Shown here in pieces: positions 43,197 to 51,964 of a stretch of 64,000 bases of DNA (within the stretch, counting starts at the first letter, position 1; each line of letters starts with the position of its first letter). A program made the translations under genes and the position numbers. The DNA is taken from assembly GCA_017933995.1 (NCBI GenBank), contig JAGBKI010000033.1:1-64000 (forward strand). The letters run 5' to 3'. The DNA comes from Bacteroidaceae bacterium (GTDB lineage: Bacteria; Bacteroidota; Bacteroidia; Bacteroidales; Bacteroidaceae). A model generated the notes under the pieces. That model did no database searches. It was not told where the DNA came from and worked only from the letters and a program-made list of their open reading frames with translations.

Positions 43197-44627
43197 ATGA
43201 AAAACCTCCTATACATCCTCCTCGCCGCCGCCACCCTCTCGCTGGCGGGCTGCAAGTCGGCCAAGGAAGCGCGCGCGCGCCTCTACTCGGACTACGAGGA
43301 GGCACCCGCCCCCACGTTCGTCGACAGCCTCTTCCGCGACACGGCGATGAACTCCGCCGACGGCTACCTGCCGCTCACCGACACCGTGTGCTTCGGCAGC
43401 CTGCCCTGGCGCGACGTCTTCGTAGACCCCTACCTCGTCGACCTCATCGAGACCGCGCTCGACAAGAACACCAACCTCCTGCTGGCCGACGAAACCATCT
43501 ACCAGGCCGAGCAGGGACTCCACGTCGCACAACTGGCCTACCTGCCCAGCGTCGCCTTCTCGCCCCAGGGCACCGTCGCCAGTTTCGACTTCAACAAGGC
43601 CACCAAGACCTACTCCCTGCCGCTGGGCGCCAGCTGGCAGATCGACGCCTTCGGCAACCTGCGCAACGCCCGCAAGCAGGCCGAGATGTCCGCCCTACAG
43701 GCGCGTGTGGCCAAGCAGGCCGTCCGCACCAGCATCATCGCCAACGTCGCCAACCTCTACTACAACCTCCTCACCCTCGACGAGCAGTTGCGCACCACCC
43801 GCGCCACCATCGAGATTTGGAAGAAGAACGTCGAGGTGCTGGGCTATATGAAAGAGGCCGGTATGACCAACGGCGCCGCCATCTCGCAGTCCAAGGCCAA
43901 CCTGCTGAGCCTGCAAGCCGGCGTGCCGCAACTCGAAAGCGGCATCGCGCAGATTGAGAACGCCCTGTGCTACATCCTGCACGAAGCCCCCCACCCCATA
44001 GCCCGCGCCAACACATTCTACACTGGCGGCTTCCCCGAGGCGTTCAGCGTCGGCGTGCCCCTGCAACTCCTGCAGAACCGCCCCGACGTGCGCATCGCCG
44101 AACTGCAGATGGCCTACGCCTTCTACGGGCGCAACAAGGCCGAGAGCGCCTTCTACCCCAGCATCACCCTCAGCGGCTCGCTCGGATGGACCAACAGCGG
44201 CGGCCTCGGCATCACCAACCCCGCCAAGGTGCTCGCCAGCCTCGTCGGACAACTCACGCAGCCCATCTTCGCCAAGGGCCAGCTCACCGCCAACCTCCAC
44301 ATCAGCGAGAGCGAGCAGCGGCGCGCACAACTCAACTTCGAGGACGCCCTCTTGCAGGCCGGACAGGAAGTGAGCAACTACCTCGCCGCCTACCAGACCG
44401 CCATCGAACAGGCCCAGTGGTACGAGCAGCAGGTCGCCCAGCTCGAAACCGCGCGCGACCAGACCGCCGCCCTCTTCACCCACGGCAACACCACCACCTA
44501 CCTCGAAAAACTCACCGCCGAGCAGTCCCTGCTCTCCGCCCAACTCTCCCTCATCAACGCCAAGCAGGCCCGCATCCAGGCCGTCATCAACCTCTACAAC
44601 GCGCTGGGAGGGGGACGCGAGGAGTAA
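43197..44627 (+). CDS. Outer-membrane efflux channel (TolC/NodT family lipoprotein)
   Basis: Lipoprotein signal with 'LSLAGC'. The mature protein has two OEP repeats of long helices: 'LPWRDVFVDPYLVDLIETALDKNTNLLLA', 'VAKQAVRTSIIANVANLYYNLLTLDEQL', 'LLQNRPDVRIAELQMAYAFYGRNKAESAFYPSITLSGSLGW'. It forms the trimeric outer-membrane duct for the RND pump encoded just upstream. 476 aa, normal length. Confidence 0.93.
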   Translation: MKNLLYILLAAATLSLAGCKSAKEARARLYSDYEEAPAPTFVDSLFRDTAMNSADGYLPLTDTVCFGSLPWRDVFVDPYLVDLIETALDKNTNLLLADETIYQAEQGLHVAQLAYLPSVAFSPQGTVASFDFNKATKTYSLPLGASWQIDAFGNLRNARKQAEMSALQARVAKQAVRTSIIANVANLYYNLLTLDEQLRTTRATIEIWKKNVEVLGYMKEAGMTNGAAISQSKANLLSLQAGVPQLESGIAQIENALCYILHEAPHPIARANTFYTGGFPEAFSVGVPLQLLQNRPDVRIAELQMAYAFYGRNKAESAFYPSITLSGSLGWTNSGGLGITNPAKVLASLVGQLTQPIFAKGQLTANLHISESEQRRAQLNFEDALLQAGQEVSNYLAAYQTAIEQAQWYEQQVAQLETARDQTAALFTHGNTTTYLEKLTAEQSLLSAQLSLINAKQARIQAVINLYNALGGGREE

Positions 44628-44779
44628 TAAAAAAAATAAAAAGTAAAAGTGGAAAGTTGAGTTTCGCTTCGCGGCGGTAAAGCCCAGCAAGCCCAGCCCG
44701 CCCATAAAGCCCAGCAAGCCCAGCAAGCCCACAGCTCACAGTAACTCAACTTTTACTTTTTAACTTTTACCTTTTAACT
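44626..44779. repeat. Intergenic inverted oligomer-repeat element ('aaaaagt' type, 2)
   Basis: Arms 'aaataaaaagtaaaagtgg' with 'aaagttgagttt' against 'aactcaacttttactttttaacttttac'. The core is five or more 'agcccagcaagcccagc' units. Closely related to 43068-43190. Confidence 0.85.
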
Positions 44780-44787
44780 GGAAAACC

Positions 44788-45576
44788 ATGATTTCCCCCC
44801 AAGCCATCATCGAACCCGGCGCGAAACTCGGCCAGAACGTGCAGGTCTACCCCTTCGCCTACATACAGGCCGACGTGGAGATAGGCGACAACACCATCGT
44901 CTACCCCCAAGCCTCCATCCTCAACGGCTCGCGCATCGGCGCCAACAACCGCATCTTCCAGAACGCCGTCATCGGCTCCATGCCCCAGAGTTTCCACTTC
45001 AAGGAAGGCACGCCCGTGCACGTCACCATCGGCGACAACAACATCATCCGCGAGAACTGCGTCATCGCCGGCGGCTACGAAAGCCCCGAGGGCACCGTCA
45101 TCGGCAACGACAACTGCCTGATGGACCGCGCCCACCTCTGCCACGACGTGCGCATCAAGAACCGCTGCGTCGTCGGCATCAACACCATCCTCAGCAGCCG
45201 CGTCGAGATCGACAGCAACACCATCCTCTCCAACAGCGTCGTCTGCGGCGTCGGCGTCCGCATAGGCCGCTACACGCTGGTGCAGAGCGGATGCCGTATG
45301 CAGAAGGACGTGCCGCCTTACATCATCCTCGGCGACAACCCCGCCCGCTACCGGGGCGTGAACACCACCGTCCTCACCCAGACCGGCACCGACGAGCGCA
45401 CCCTGCGCCACATCGGCAACGCCTACCGCCTCGTCTACATGGGCAACTTCTCCCTCGAAGACGCCATCCTGCAAATCAAGGACCAGATACCCCCCGGCGA
45501 GCAGATAGACTACATCACCTCCTTCATCGAAAACTCCCCTGGCGGCATCGTCCGCACGATGAAAGACGAGGGATAG
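44788..45576 (+). CDS. lpxA: LpxA-family UDP-N-acetylglucosamine acyltransferase-like protein
   Basis: Left-handed beta-helix of hexapeptide repeats (for example 'VEIGDNTIVYPQASILNGSRIGANNRIFQNAVIG'), with 'FKEGTPVHVTIGDNNIIRENCVI', the LpxA acceptor-site region, and a candidate catalytic His in 'MDRAHLCHDVRI' (typical LpxA has AH-AHD/HNC). The C-terminal helical domain is present (RHIGNAYRLVYMGNFSLEDA). The family acylates UDP-GlcNAc in lipid A synthesis. The sequence is rather divergent, so it may be a paralogue beside a canonical lpxA elsewhere; no lpxB/C/D neighbours are here. It follows the efflux operon. Confidence 0.75.
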   Translation: MISPQAIIEPGAKLGQNVQVYPFAYIQADVEIGDNTIVYPQASILNGSRIGANNRIFQNAVIGSMPQSFHFKEGTPVHVTIGDNNIIRENCVIAGGYESPEGTVIGNDNCLMDRAHLCHDVRIKNRCVVGINTILSSRVEIDSNTILSNSVVCGVGVRIGRYTLVQSGCRMQKDVPPYIILGDNPARYRGVNTTVLTQTGTDERTLRHIGNAYRLVYMGNFSLEDAILQIKDQIPPGEQIDYITSFIENSPGGIVRTMKDEG

Positions 45577-45661
45577 TGCTTGAAGAGGCTGCATAAGCCC
45601 TCCCCGCACGCAAAAACACAAGAAAAAGCGGCGCAAAAGCACGCATTTCAAAAACATTGCG

Positions 45662-45669
45662 TACTTTTG
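45662..45669 (+). promoter_or_regulatory. -7 box TACTTTTG for tRNA-Pro
   Basis: Consensus TAnnTTTG, 17 bp upstream of the tRNA 5' end. Confidence 0.6.
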
Positions 45670-45685
45670 CACCGCTTTTAGCCCA

Positions 45686-45758
45686 CGGAGAGTAGCGCAG
45701 TTGGTAGCGCACTACGTTCGGGACGTAGGGGTCGGGCGTTCGAGTCGCCTCTCTCCGA
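45686..45758 (+). tRNA. tRNA-Pro (anticodon CGG)
   Basis: 73-base cloverleaf: acceptor cggagag / ctctccg, D-arm gcgc / gcgc, anticodon loop TTCGGGA in stem ctacg / cgtag, T-arm with ttcgagt. CCA is not encoded. Confidence 0.93.
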
Positions 45759-45769
45759 CTGCTAAACAC

Positions 45770-45799
45770 AAGCCACGGACTTGCATCTGTGGCTTTTTT
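45770..45799 (+). terminator. Terminator after tRNA-Pro
   Basis: Stem aagccac / gtggctt with a 12-base loop and a run of six T. Confidence 0.8.
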
Positions 45800-45923
45800 G
45801 TTGGTGTAGCGGACACCCGTTTGCGGCGTGAGAAAAGGTGTCAAGTGTGAACCAAGTAAATTCCAAGCAGAGCGGACTTATTTTTCAAGTAAGTTCGCTT
45901 TATTTTCAACCGCAACCAAGAAA

Positions 45924-46018
45924 ATCTCCAAACTAAGCCTTGATTTGTACAAACTAAGGCTTAGTTTATACAAATCAAGGTTAAGTTTGTAGAAACTTAG
46001 GCTTAATTTGGAGAATTA
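45924..46018. repeat. Intergenic inverted oligomer-repeat element ('aattaagcctaag' type, 2)
   Basis: Second copy of the 33657-33754 family: 'tctccaaactaagcc' at the left and 'ggcttaatttggagaatta' at the right, with internal 'tttgtacaaa' and mirrored aagcc/ggctt words. Confidence 0.8.
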
Positions 46019-46065
46019 GTCCACGGCGGAAAAGATTTAACCCACGAAAAGTAAGATTAAATCCG

Positions 46066-46260
46066 ATTCGGATAGCGTATCTTCGCTTTTGGCAAAGATA
46101 CGCTGCGGCTCGGCATAGAAAAGAAAGCAAACTTTCTTTCCTCCCCACCCGTCTTGCAGTATCTTTGCTTCGCGAAAATACGCTGCGGCTCGGCAAAACG
46201 TGAAAACGCTTCGCTGTTTTCCCCTTTTGCGCTCGCCTTGCAGTATCTTTGCAGCGCAGT
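46066..46260. repeat. Repeated hairpin and promoter modules upstream of the TA operon
   Basis: 'atacgctgcggctcggca' occurs twice (about 46098 and 46180). 'cttgcagtatctttgc' also occurs twice (about 46153 and 46237). Hairpins agcgtatctt...aagatacgct, gaaagcaaactttctttc and gaaaacgcttcgctgttttc lie between. The last 'tatctttg' is the promoter box of the toxin-antitoxin operon. Confidence 0.7.
46244..46251 (+). promoter_or_regulatory. -7 box TATCTTTG for the RelE-type TA operon
   Basis: Consensus TAnnTTTG, 32 bp before the antitoxin ATG. It is part of a repeated module, so the TA promoter may have arrived with a repeat. Confidence 0.55.
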
Positions 46261-46283
46261 TCCATCTTTACAAAAAAGCAACT

Positions 46284-46502
46284 ATGACCACTGTAGCAAT
46301 GAACAACCTCTGGACGTTCATCCTGGGAATGAACCTTACAGCACGCAACGAGGACTGGCTTACAGCACGGCTTCTCGAACGGCGCGATGCACGCAAAGCG
46401 AAAGCACTAAACAATCTCGACCAAGCTTTCAAAGAGTTCCGCCAAGTGCAGGAGGGAACCGTTGAACGCATCAATGCGGAAGACCTGCTCAATGAACTGT
46501 AA
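46284..46502 (+). CDS. Antitoxin of a RelE-type toxin-antitoxin pair (72 aa)
   Basis: Short, charged, largely helical protein (NEDWLTARLLERRDARKAKALNNLDQAFKEFRQVQEG, ending DLLNEL). Its place before a RelE-like toxin with an 11-bp overlap marks it as the antitoxin. It should wrap the toxin and repress the operon. ATG 46284 is chosen because the upstream in-frame sequence is repeat DNA. Confidence 0.75.
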   Translation: MTTVAMNNLWTFILGMNLTARNEDWLTARLLERRDARKAKALNNLDQAFKEFRQVQEGTVERINAEDLLNEL

Positions 46503-46830
46503 CATCTACGCCACGCCCGATTTCGCCCGTAGCCTTAAACGGCTGGCCAAACGATACGCTTCGATGCACGACGACTACGCCGCGTTCCTCGAAGCACTGC
46601 GCGAGAACCCGCTGATGGGTACAGAACTTGGACACCACCTGCGCAAGGTGCGTTTCCCCATCGCATCCAAAGGCCGGGGAAAAAGCGGCGGCGCGCGTGT
46701 CATCACCCACACCATACTCCTACAGACGGACGGGGCCGACGTCACCCTTGTAGCCATTTACGACAAAAGCGACCGCGCCAATATCACCGACAAGGAAATC
46801 CGCCAGTTGCTCCGTAACAACGGGTTATAG
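46492..46830 (+). CDS. RelE/ParE-superfamily toxin (112 aa)
   Basis: ATG 46492 overlaps the antitoxin end by 11 bp. The fold matches RelE-like mRNA interferases: 'YATPDFARSLKRLAKRYASMHDDYAAFLEAL', 'LGHHLRKVRFPIASKGRGKSGGARVITHTI' and 'VTLVAIYDKSDRANITDKEIRQLL'. The K/R-rich 'GRGKSGGARVI' loop is typical of RelE toxins annotated in Bacteroidetes. It likely cuts ribosome-bound mRNA when the antitoxin decays. Confidence 0.82.
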   Translation: MNCNIYATPDFARSLKRLAKRYASMHDDYAAFLEALRENPLMGTELGHHLRKVRFPIASKGRGKSGGARVITHTILLQTDGADVTLVAIYDKSDRANITDKEIRQLLRNNGL

Positions 46831-46874
46831 GTAGACACCGGCACACACGCTGACCTATTCTAACCACTCCCCCA

Positions 46875-46896
46875 CCCCCTTGGGGGCATTTTTTTG
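46875..46896 (+). terminator. Short hairpin plus T run after the TA operon
   Basis: acccccttgggggc followed by a run of seven T. The loop is very small, but the T run is good. Confidence 0.6.
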
Positions 46897-47010
46897 CCCA
46901 CGTGCGAAAAAAAAACGCCGCATCCGCGTTAAGGGATCCAGGGCGCGTGCGTATATAACGGTAGAGACACACCACGTCAAACCGTAAACAAACGCAAGCC
47001 ACACCAACCC

Positions 47011-49866
47011 ATGCACTTCTCTATCCGCCGCCTCGCGCTGCTTTCCGCCCTACTTGCCCTTTGCCTCGCCGCCCACGCGCAAAGCGTGGAGATATATGGG
47101 CGCATCCTCGAAAACGCGCCGGGACGCTCGTCCCTGCCCTTCGTCAAGGTGGAACTGATGGATGCCGACACCACGTATGCCTACAGCCGTATGGAGACGG
47201 GCAACGACGGACGCTTCGTGCTGCGGACGTGGGGCGACGGCAAACGCCTGATCCGCGCAACGCTGACGGGCTACGACACCCTCTACCACGCCCTGGAGAT
47301 AGACCCCGGCGACACCCGCCTGAAACTGGGCGACCTGCCCCTCACGCCCAAGTCCTACCTATTAGGCGACGCCGTGGTCACCGCGCAGCAGCAGATGCTC
47401 ACCATCAAGGCCGACACCTTTGTCTTCCACACCGCCGCGTTCCAACTGCCGCCCGGCGCCACGCTCGGCGCGCTCGTACAGCAGATACCCGGCCTTGAGA
47501 TGGACGAGAGCGGCAACCTGCTCTTCCACGGCAAGACCGTCAGCGGCATACTCGTCGACGGCCACAACTTCTTCACCGACAACGCCACCGCCCTGCAAAA
47601 CGTCACCGCCGACGCCGTGCAGGACGTCAAGGTGTACGAGCGCACCGACCTACAGGCCGACTTCCGCCGCGAGGAGCAACTGGATCGCGGCACCGTGCTC
47701 GACCTCACCATCAAGGAGTCCTACCGCCGCTCGTGGAACGTCAACCTCGACGCCGCCGCCGGCACGCACCGCCGCTACACCGGCAAGGGCTTCGCCAGCA
47801 ATTTCGGCGAAAACAGCCGCATCGCCCTCTACGGCCAGACCAACAACATCAGCCAGGGACAAATCACCGACGGCAACGGCAACTGGTACAACTTGAGCAA
47901 CGCCAACGGCCACTACACCTACCGCACTGTCGGCACCGGCTGGAGTTTTGACAACGGCCTCGGCAACCGCGACGCGGGCTACATGGAGGGCAGCGTCAGT
48001 TTCACCCTCGACCACAACGACGGCGGCAGCGCCAAACTGACCCACGCCGAGCAGTTCGTCCGCGACGCCCTGACGCACTACGACTACTCACGCAACTCCT
48101 TTTCCACCCACGCCCGCGACTTCCGCTTCAACGCCGAACTGACGCTCAACTTCGACTCGCTCAACCGCATCAACGCCAACGCCTACGGCGGCTTCGAAGG
48201 CTCGCGCCGCCGGACATACAACACCTCCTCGCGCTTCACCGCCCCGCGTCCCGGCGACGACCCGTCGCGCCTGCTCTTCGCCACCGAGACCGACCCCGAC
48301 GGTGTGAACGCCGTCTACGTCCAGTCGCGCAACGCCAGCCACGATAGCGAAATGAACTTCGACGTCACCTACACCCACCGCTTCCGCGCCAACAAGAAGC
48401 GCAACCTGGAGTTCTACGGCGGCACGCAGTGGACTGCCAACGACACGCGCCTCCACAACGCCTACCGCCAGCGCTACTTCGGCCTACCCGCCGACGACGC
48501 CAACGCTGCCCTCTACCAGTACACCCACACCCCCTCCCACCGCTTCCGGGGCGACTTCTACGCCAACTGGACCGACGCCATAGGCAGCGTGTTCAGCTAC
48601 AAACTGAACTACCAGTTCACCGCCGCGCGCAAACGCGCCGACTACCGGCTCGAAACCCTCGACGCCCTCACCCTGCCCGGTGCCGACGCCCACGCCCCGC
48701 TCGACGCCATCACCGAGGCGCGCCTCTTCTACAACAGCCACGCCGAACTCTTCAACGCCGACCCCGCCAACACCTACGACTACAGCGCCCGCTACGCCAG
48801 CCACTCCTTCTACTTCACGCTCAAGGCCGACTGGGACAAGTTCCACTTCGAGGCCACCGGCAGGCCCACCTGGGAGCGCGAACACCTGGACTACCGGCGC
48901 GACGGCCAAACGTGGCAGCCCAAGCGAAGCGGCTGGACATACTGGTTCAATGCCGGTTTCCGCTACAATCCCGTGCCCACCACGCGTTACGCCCTCTACT
49001 ACTCCGGTTCAAGCCGGCAGCCCGACCTGCTCGAACTGCGCCCCTTTACCGACACTTCCGACCCGCTAAGCGACCGCCTGCCTGCCACCGGTCTGAAAAA
49101 CAGCACCTACCACACCACGCGCTTCGTCTTCGAGCATACCAACCCCACCAGCGGTGCCAGTTACAACTTTATGGGCTTCGCCACCACGACCCACAACGCC
49201 ATCACCACCACGCAGCAGGCCGACGCTCTCACCGGCCACACCTTCACGAGCCAGACCAACGTCGACGGCAACTACAACTACAACCTCAACGCCACCACAT
49301 CGCAGCCCCTTGACTCCGCGCGCCGCTTCAAGCTGAACCTCAGCACGAGTTTCTCGCAGCGTCGCACACGTGGCTTCGTCGGCGCGGCGGGCGACGCCCT
49401 GGGACTGACCGGCGTGCTGGGCCGCCAGGTGTCGGCAGGCGCCACACTGGCCTACAACGCCAAGGTGTTCCAGTGCAGCCTCTCGGCCAACTACACCTAC
49501 GACAACACCCACGCCGGGCGCGCCACCGGCCTCAACGAGCACGGCCACACCATTGACACCAAACTCTCGCCGCAAATCACCCTGCCCAGCGGGCTGCGCA
49601 TCTCCACCAGCCTCGCCTACTGGGCGCGCACCGGCTACAGCGACGACCTGCTCAACCACGGCCAGTGGCTGTGGAACGCCACCATCTCGCAGTCGTTCCT
49701 CAAGAACAAGGCGCTCAGCGTCGAACTGCAAGCCGTCGACCTGCTCCACCAGCGCACCGCCGAGAGTTGGAACGTCACCACCTTCGAGCGCACCTACACC
49801 CGCACCACCAACGCCTACCTCCACTACGTCCTGCTCCACATCTCCTACAAGTTCAGCATCAACTGA
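47011..49866 (+). CDS. TonB-receptor-like outer-membrane beta-barrel protein
   Basis: Signal peptide (LLALCLAAHAQ), a carboxypeptidase-regulatory-like domain (SVEIYGRILENAPGRSSLPF), a plug-like region (LGDAVVTAQQQMLTIKADTFVFHTAAFQLPPGATLGALVQQIPGLE; SGILVDGHNFFTDNATALQNV) and a long C-terminal barrel (outer-membrane beta-barrel family 3 type) ending in aromatic 'LHISYKFSIN'. It is 951 aa. It resembles TonB-dependent receptors but no SusD partner follows, so the ligand is unknown. A single gene between the TA operon and DUF177. Confidence 0.85.
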   Translation: MHFSIRRLALLSALLALCLAAHAQSVEIYGRILENAPGRSSLPFVKVELMDADTTYAYSRMETGNDGRFVLRTWGDGKRLIRATLTGYDTLYHALEIDPGDTRLKLGDLPLTPKSYLLGDAVVTAQQQMLTIKADTFVFHTAAFQLPPGATLGALVQQIPGLEMDESGNLLFHGKTVSGILVDGHNFFTDNATALQNVTADAVQDVKVYERTDLQADFRREEQLDRGTVLDLTIKESYRRSWNVNLDAAAGTHRRYTGKGFASNFGENSRIALYGQTNNISQGQITDGNGNWYNLSNANGHYTYRTVGTGWSFDNGLGNRDAGYMEGSVSFTLDHNDGGSAKLTHAEQFVRDALTHYDYSRNSFSTHARDFRFNAELTLNFDSLNRINANAYGGFEGSRRRTYNTSSRFTAPRPGDDPSRLLFATETDPDGVNAVYVQSRNASHDSEMNFDVTYTHRFRANKKRNLEFYGGTQWTANDTRLHNAYRQRYFGLPADDANAALYQYTHTPSHRFRGDFYANWTDAIGSVFSYKLNYQFTAARKRADYRLETLDALTLPGADAHAPLDAITEARLFYNSHAELFNADPANTYDYSARYASHSFYFTLKADWDKFHFEATGRPTWEREHLDYRRDGQTWQPKRSGWTYWFNAGFRYNPVPTTRYALYYSGSSRQPDLLELRPFTDTSDPLSDRLPATGLKNSTYHTTRFVFEHTNPTSGASYNFMGFATTTHNAITTTQQADALTGHTFTSQTNVDGNYNYNLNATTSQPLDSARRFKLNLSTSFSQRRTRGFVGAAGDALGLTGVLGRQVSAGATLAYNAKVFQCSLSANYTYDNTHAGRATGLNEHGHTIDTKLSPQITLPSGLRISTSLAYWARTGYSDDLLNHGQWLWNATISQSFLKNKALSVELQAVDLLHQRTAESWNVTTFERTYTRTTNAYLHYVLLHISYKFSIN

Positions 49867-50019
49867 ACGCGCAGCACGAGGTCGGCAGGCGCGCACTGCC
49901 ATCGCTGAAAAAGCCGCACATACCGTCTTTTGCGCCCGCTGCATTGAGGAAAAAGGGGCTACCGACGCCTTTTCGCCACGTTTTGAAAGGGTTTTGCCCT
50001 TGTTTTTCCAAAAAAAACG
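49867..50019. other. Intergenic before DUF177
   Basis: No gene. It holds 'gggttttgcccttgttttt' and the leaderless-type promoter of the next gene. Confidence 0.35.
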
Positions 50020-50027
50020 TATTTTTG
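50020..50027 (+). promoter_or_regulatory. -7 box TATTTTTG just before the DUF177 gene
   Basis: It ends only 8 bp before the ATG at 50036, so the mRNA would be leaderless or nearly so. The box fits TAnnTTTG. Confidence 0.55.
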
Positions 50028-50035
50028 CAGCCGCT

Positions 50036-50488
50036 ATGCGCAAAGACAGTCCTTTCCTCATCGACCTGCACGCCGCCGCCGAAAACGGCCAGGCGCTCAC
50101 CGCCGAAGCCGACGACGGCTTCTTCCAGGCCGAAGAGGGCACAGGCATACTGGGCGGACACGTCGTTGCCAGCATCAGCGCCAGCGGCCCAAGGGCCGGG
50201 GTCTACCGTGTGGACTACACCATTGAAGGCGACGTGCGCGTGCCTTGCGACCGCTGCCTTGACGAACTTAGCATACACGTCAGCCGCACGGACAGCCTCA
50301 ACGTCGCAGCATGGGACAGCGACGTCGAAGGCGACGAAGAGACACCCGTGGCCCAGCGCGGCGACCGCTACGACCTGGGGTGGAACGTCTACGAGAGCGT
50401 CCTGCTGGCACGCCCCACCGTATGCACCCACCCCGACGGACAGTGCGACCCCGCCGTCACAGAGCGCCTCGCAGGCCAGACGGACTGA
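50036..50488 (+). CDS. DUF177/YceD family protein
   Basis: 150 aa from ATG 50036, fitting YceD-like DUF177: 'VDYTIEGDVRVPCDRCLDELSIHV' with the C-x2-C pair, acidic 'SDVEGDEETPV', 'YDLGWNVYESVLLARPTVCTHPDGQCD'. The family is found beside rpmF in most bacteria and is linked to 23S rRNA or ribosome assembly. The longer ORF from 49553 is an alternate-frame shadow of the upstream barrel gene. rpmF follows after 81 bp. Confidence 0.88.
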   Translation: MRKDSPFLIDLHAAAENGQALTAEADDGFFQAEEGTGILGGHVVASISASGPRAGVYRVDYTIEGDVRVPCDRCLDELSIHVSRTDSLNVAAWDSDVEGDEETPVAQRGDRYDLGWNVYESVLLARPTVCTHPDGQCDPAVTERLAGQTD

Positions 50489-50569
50489 CCCGCCGCGCAG
50501 CCGTTATGTTTGTTGCTGCACCGCAGCAACCACCCCACACAAGCAAAAAACCAAAAAACAAATACAACA

Positions 50570-50755
50570 ATGGCACATCCTAAAAGAAGACAGTCCAAGA
50601 CACGCACCCGCAAACGTCGCACCCACGACAAAGCCCCCATGCCCACACTCAGCCTCTGCCCCAACTGCGGCGCCTGGCACCTCCGCCACAGCGTATGCCC
50701 CAGCTGCGGACAGTATCGCGGCAAGCAGGCCATCGTGATGGACGAAGCCGAATAA
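50570..50755 (+). CDS. rpmF: 50S ribosomal protein L32
   Basis: 61 aa, 'MAHPKRRQSKTRTRKRRTHDK', then a zinc-ribbon 'CPNCGAWHLRHSVCPSCGQYRG' with four Cys. Retention of the zinc site marks the Zn-dependent (C+) form. It is the conserved partner of DUF177 and precedes fabH. Confidence 0.95.
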   Translation: MAHPKRRQSKTRTRKRRTHDKAPMPTLSLCPNCGAWHLRHSVCPSCGQYRGKQAIVMDEAE

Positions 50756-50876
50756 GCACGCAACGCCGGCTTATGACGGTGTGTCACAAAGGCTAACCAG
50801 GTAGCTCCCCCGACACCCAAGGGGGAGCTTTTCTGTTTGCCGACGCACTCCGTATTATAATACGCGCGCACGCGTA

Positions 50877-50950
50877 GGACAATAAACAAGAAACAATAGA
50901 CAATAAACCGGGCAGGGCCGCTCACAGCCCCGACGCCTTGTTTACTGCTT
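50877..50950. repeat. Weak intergenic oligomer-repeat element
   Basis: 'aggacaataaacaagaaacaatagacaataaac' is a degenerate 'acaataaaca' repeat; 'ccttgtttactg' is a short matching complement on the right. The weakest member of the class, listed for completeness. Confidence 0.4.
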
Positions 50951-50968
50951 GCGAAAACAAACGCAGCA

Positions 50969-51964
50969 ATGGAAAAACTCAACGCCGTAATCACCGGCAT
51001 AGGGGGCTACATCCCCGACTACATCCTCACCAACGAGGAACTTTCACGCATGGTCGACACCAACGACGAATGGATCACCACCCGCGTGGGCATCAAGGAG
51101 CGCCGCATACTCAATGAAGAGGGCCTCGGCGCAAGCTATATGGGGCGCAAGGCCGTCAAGCAACTCCTGCAGCGCACCGGCGCAGACCCCGAAAGCATCG
51201 ACGCACTCATCCTCGCCACCACCACCGCCGACTACAAGTTCCCCAACACCGCCAGCGTCATCATCGGGCGCCTGGGTCTCACCAACGCCTTCGGCTTCGA
51301 CCTCTGGGGCGCCTGCAGCGGCTTCATCTTCGCCATGGACCAGGCCGCGTCGATGATACAGAGCGGACGCTACAAGCGCGTCGTCGTGTGCTGCGCCGAG
51401 AAGATGTCCAGCATCGTCGACTACACCGACCGCGCCACCTGCCCCCTGTTCGGCGACGGAGCCGCAGCCGTGCTCGTCGAACCCACAACCGAAGACCTCG
51501 GATGGCGCGACAGCATACTGCGCACCGACGGCAAGGGCCTGCCCTTCCTCTGCATGAAGGCCGGAGGCAGCGTGTGCCCGCCCTCCTACTTCACCATTGA
51601 CCACCGTATGCACTACATACACCAGGAGGGGCGCACCGTCTACAAGTTCGCCGTCACCAACATGAGTGACCTCACCGCCAAGGTCTGCGAGCGCAACGGA
51701 CTCACGCGCGAGAACATCGCCTACGTCGTGCCCCACCAGGCCAACATACGCATCATCGAGGCCGTGGCCGCCCGCCTCGAAATCCCCATGGAGCAGGTCA
51801 TCGTCAACATCCAGCACCTCGGCAACACCAGCGGCGCCAGCATACCCCTCGCCCTCTGGGAGAACGAGGCCAAACTGAAAAAGGGCGACAACCTCGTCCT
51901 CACCGCCTTCGGCGCCGGCTTCACCTACGGCGCAGCCTGGCTGAAGTGGGGGTATTCCAAGTAA
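50969..51964 (+). CDS. fabH: Beta-ketoacyl-ACP synthase III
   Basis: Starts fatty-acid synthesis by condensing acetyl-CoA (or branched acyl-CoA) with malonyl-ACP. The Cys-His-Asn triad is visible: C116 in 'DLWGACSGFIFA', H256 in 'VPHQANIRII', N286 in 'QHLGNTSGASIPLAL'. The usual plsX between rpmF and fabH is absent. 331 aa, normal length. Confidence 0.96.
   Translation: MEKLNAVITGIGGYIPDYILTNEELSRMVDTNDEWITTRVGIKERRILNEEGLGASYMGRKAVKQLLQRTGADPESIDALILATTTADYKFPNTASVIIGRLGLTNAFGFDLWGACSGFIFAMDQAASMIQSGRYKRVVVCCAEKMSSIVDYTDRATCPLFGDGAAAVLVEPTTEDLGWRDSILRTDGKGLPFLCMKAGGSVCPPSYFTIDHRMHYIHQEGRTVYKFAVTNMSDLTAKVCERNGLTRENIAYVVPHQANIRIIEAVAARLEIPMEQVIVNIQHLGNTSGASIPLALWENEAKLKKGDNLVLTAFGAGFTYGAAWLKWGYSK

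Noticed and set aside
49553..50034. N-terminal extension of the DUF177 frame into the barrel gene
   Set aside because: The extension is an alternate-frame reading of the barrel gene; the promoter box at 50020 and family length support ATG 50036.
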